Positions 14,192 to 15,791 of a DNA stretch of 15,791 bases are shown here, piece after piece. Location: contig JANXXV010000435.1 in NCBI GenBank assembly GCA_025350445.1, positions 1-15,791 on the forward strand. The letters are read 5' to 3'. Position 1 is the first letter of the stretch. Each line of letters begins with the position of its first letter. The notes under the pieces were generated by a model. The model was not told the DNA's origin. It saw only the letters and a list, made by a program, of their open reading frames with translations, and ran no database searches. The translations under genes and the position numbers were made by a program. Source of the DNA: Bryobacteraceae bacterium. GTDB lineage: Bacteria > Acidobacteriota > Terriglobia > Bryobacterales > Bryobacteraceae.

Positions 14192-15791
14192 ATGCAAAAA
14201 TTAGCTGAACTCTGCATCAAACGCCCGGTCTTCGCCACGATGTTGATTCTGGCGCTGGTTGTGATGGGTCTGAACTCTTACATGAAACTGGGCGTGGATT
14301 TCTTCCCGAAAGTAGACTTCCCGATAGTCACCATCACCACCACGCTCCGCGGCGCAGCGCCGGAAGAGATCGAAACGCAAGTCAGCAAGCGCATTGAAGA
14401 AACAGTGAACACCATCAGCGGTATCGACGACTTGCGCTCCATTTCCTCGGAAGGCATATCCCAGGTATTCATTCAGTTCGTTTTGGAGAAGGACCCGGAA
14501 ATTGCGGCTCAGGAAGTTCGCGACAAAATCTCGCGCGTGCTGCGCGATCTGCCCCGCGACGCCGATCCACCGATTGTGGAGAAGTTGGCGACGGACGCAT
14601 CGCCAATTCTCAACGTGGTGGTGGCTTCGGGGCGCGATCTGCGCGAGACCACGAAAGTGGTGGACGACACGATCAAGAAGAACATCGAATCGTTGAGCGG
14701 CGTGGGGCAAGTGAAGTTCATCGGTGACCGGACGCGCCAGATTCAGATCTGGCTGGATGGCGAGAAGCTGTACTCGTATAACCTGAATATCGATCAGGTG
14801 CGCGCCGCGGTCGCTGCGCAAAACGTCGAGATTCCCGGTGGCCGGGTGGAGCAAGGCAGCCGTGAGCTTTCGCTGCGCACGCTGGGGCGAGTGGAGAATC
14901 CAAGAGATTTCTCACGGATTGTGGTAGGAGCCGCGGGCGGCAATCCGGTTCGCATCAGCGACATCGGTTATGTAGAGGACGGGGTGGAAGAGCCGCGCTC
15001 CCTGGCGCGGCTGGACGGAATACCGGCGGTAGTACTGGAAGTCCGTAAACAGGCTGGCACCAACACGCTCAGCGTGATCCACGCGATCAAAGACCGCATT
15101 GCCGAGCTGCAAAAGGGCATGCCGAAAGACTACGTGATCAGCTACACGCGCGATCAGTCGGACTTCATCTCAGATTCTTTCAAAGCAGTGCAGGAGCATC
15201 TGATCCTGGGCGGATTTCTTGCCGCTGGAATCGTGTTCGTGTTTATTCGAAGCTGGCGGTCCACGCTGATCGCTGCCATCGCCATTCCGACGTCGATCAT
15301 CTCCACCTACACGCTGATGAGCCTGATGGGATTCACGCTGGATCAGATCACCATGTTGGCGCTGGTGTTGATGGTGGGCATCGTGATCGACGACGCTATC
15401 GTGGTGCTGGAAAACATTTTCCGTTTCGCCGAAGAGAAAGGCTTGAGTCCGGTGGAGGCCGCCATTCAGGGTACTCGCGATATCGGCTTGGCCGTACTTT
15501 CGACGACGCTGAGTCTGGTGATCATCTTCATCCCGGTGGCGCTGATGAGCGGCATCGTTGGAAAATTCATGTCGAGTTTCGGATACACGGCCGCGTTCGC
15601 CATTATGGTTTCGCTGCTGGTCAGCTTCACGCTAACGCCAATGTTGTGCGCCCGGTTCCTGAAGCCGGAAGTGAAGAAAGGCGGGCAATCGACTAAGGAA
15701 GCGGGGTTCTTCCGTCATATTTCCAAGCCGTATCGGGCCATGCTGGGGTGGTCTATGACGAACCGCTGGGTGATCGTCGCTGTATCGGTCC
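14192..15791 (+). CDS. RND efflux pump inner-membrane transporter (HAE1-like), 3' end outside window
   Basis: The first 533 residues of an RND permease; full-length members have over 1000, so the window holds about half. Seen: helix 1 (about 11-29, after KRP), the first periplasmic porter region (about 40-330) with GAAPEEIE (54-61), and then helices 2 to 6 between about 335 and 490. Helix 4 contains GIVIDDAIVVLENIF (396-410), with the Asp400-Asp401 pair that carries the proton relay in AcrB-type pumps. This points to a proton-driven hydrophobe/multidrug exporter rather than an HME metal pump. The ribosome site before the ATG is weak (AAGAG about 10 bases upstream), so coupling to the adaptor gene is likely. 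No outer-membrane channel gene is in the window; it may lie downstream. Confidence 0.95.
   Translation, partial: MQKLAELCIKRPVFATMLILALVVMGLNSYMKLGVDFFPKVDFPIVTITTTLRGAAPEEIETQVSKRIEETVNTISGIDDLRSISSEGISQVFIQFVLEKDPEIAAQEVRDKISRVLRDLPRDADPPIVEKLATDASPILNVVVASGRDLRETTKVVDDTIKKNIESLSGVGQVKFIGDRTRQIQIWLDGEKLYSYNLNIDQVRAAVAAQNVEIPGGRVEQGSRELSLRTLGRVENPRDFSRIVVGAAGGNPVRISDIGYVEDGVEEPRSLARLDGIPAVVLEVRKQAGTNTLSVIHAIKDRIAELQKGMPKDYVISYTRDQSDFISDSFKAVQEHLILGGFLAAGIVFVFIRSWRSTLIAAIAIPTSIISTYTLMSLMGFTLDQITMLALVLMVGIVIDDAIVVLENIFRFAEEKGLSPVEAAIQGTRDIGLAVLSTTLSLVIIFIPVALMSGIVGKFMSSFGYTAAFAIMVSLLVSFTLTPMLCARFLKPEVKKGGQSTKEAGFFRHISKPYRAMLGWSMTNRWVIVAVSV

Overview
The window is GC-rich, densely coded bacterial DNA from a Gram-negative, didermal organism. 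The combination points to Acidobacteriota, perhaps a Solibacter/Bryobacter-like lineage. The clues are a large TonB-receptor-like protein with an N-terminal carboxypeptidase-regulatory-like domain, a Tat-exported aldo/keto reductase, a Gly-rich cytochrome oxidase subunit III and an RND efflux operon. This assignment is an inference from gene content; there is no rRNA or other marker here to prove it.

Region 1 (1-7258, all + strand) is the distal half of a division and cell wall (dcw) cluster: the end of murD, then ftsW, murG, murC, ftsQ, ftsA and ftsZ. MurD, MurC and MurG build the lipid II precursor in the cytoplasm and at its inner face. FtsW polymerises it at the septum. FtsQ is the periplasmic scaffold, FtsA the membrane tether and FtsZ the cytoskeletal ring. 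Genes are tightly packed, with a TAATG overlap for murC/ftsQ and an 11-bp overlap for ftsQ/ftsA. No murB or ddl lies between murC and ftsQ. FtsW has an enlarged periplasmic loop, and FtsZ has Ser instead of the usual Thr in its GGGTGTG loop.

Region 2 (7259-7608) is a gene-free stretch between convergent transcription units. It carries at least three related palindromes, two of them next to a second GC-rich hairpin. It looks like a small cluster of REP-like extragenic palindromes and is the most unusual non-coding feature seen.

Region 3 (7609-9689) has a minus-strand pair (Tat-exported aldo/keto reductase followed by a DUF486/DMT-type small membrane protein). Divergent from it is a stand-alone cytochrome c oxidase subunit III-like gene with a Gly-rich N-terminus.

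Region 4 (9786-15791) has a minus-strand TonB-dependent-receptor-like outer membrane protein. Divergent from it is a TetR regulator, RND adaptor lipoprotein and RND inner-membrane pump operon, the pump running off the window end. The 318-bp space between them holds candidate promoters for both directions, a 13-bp palindrome over the receptor's -35 box, and a cluster of TTAGC/GCTAA words upstream of tetR.

I did not find a clearly new multi-gene system, CRISPR array, transposase, tRNA or rRNA. The window is mostly recognisable housekeeping and envelope genes with a few unusual details.
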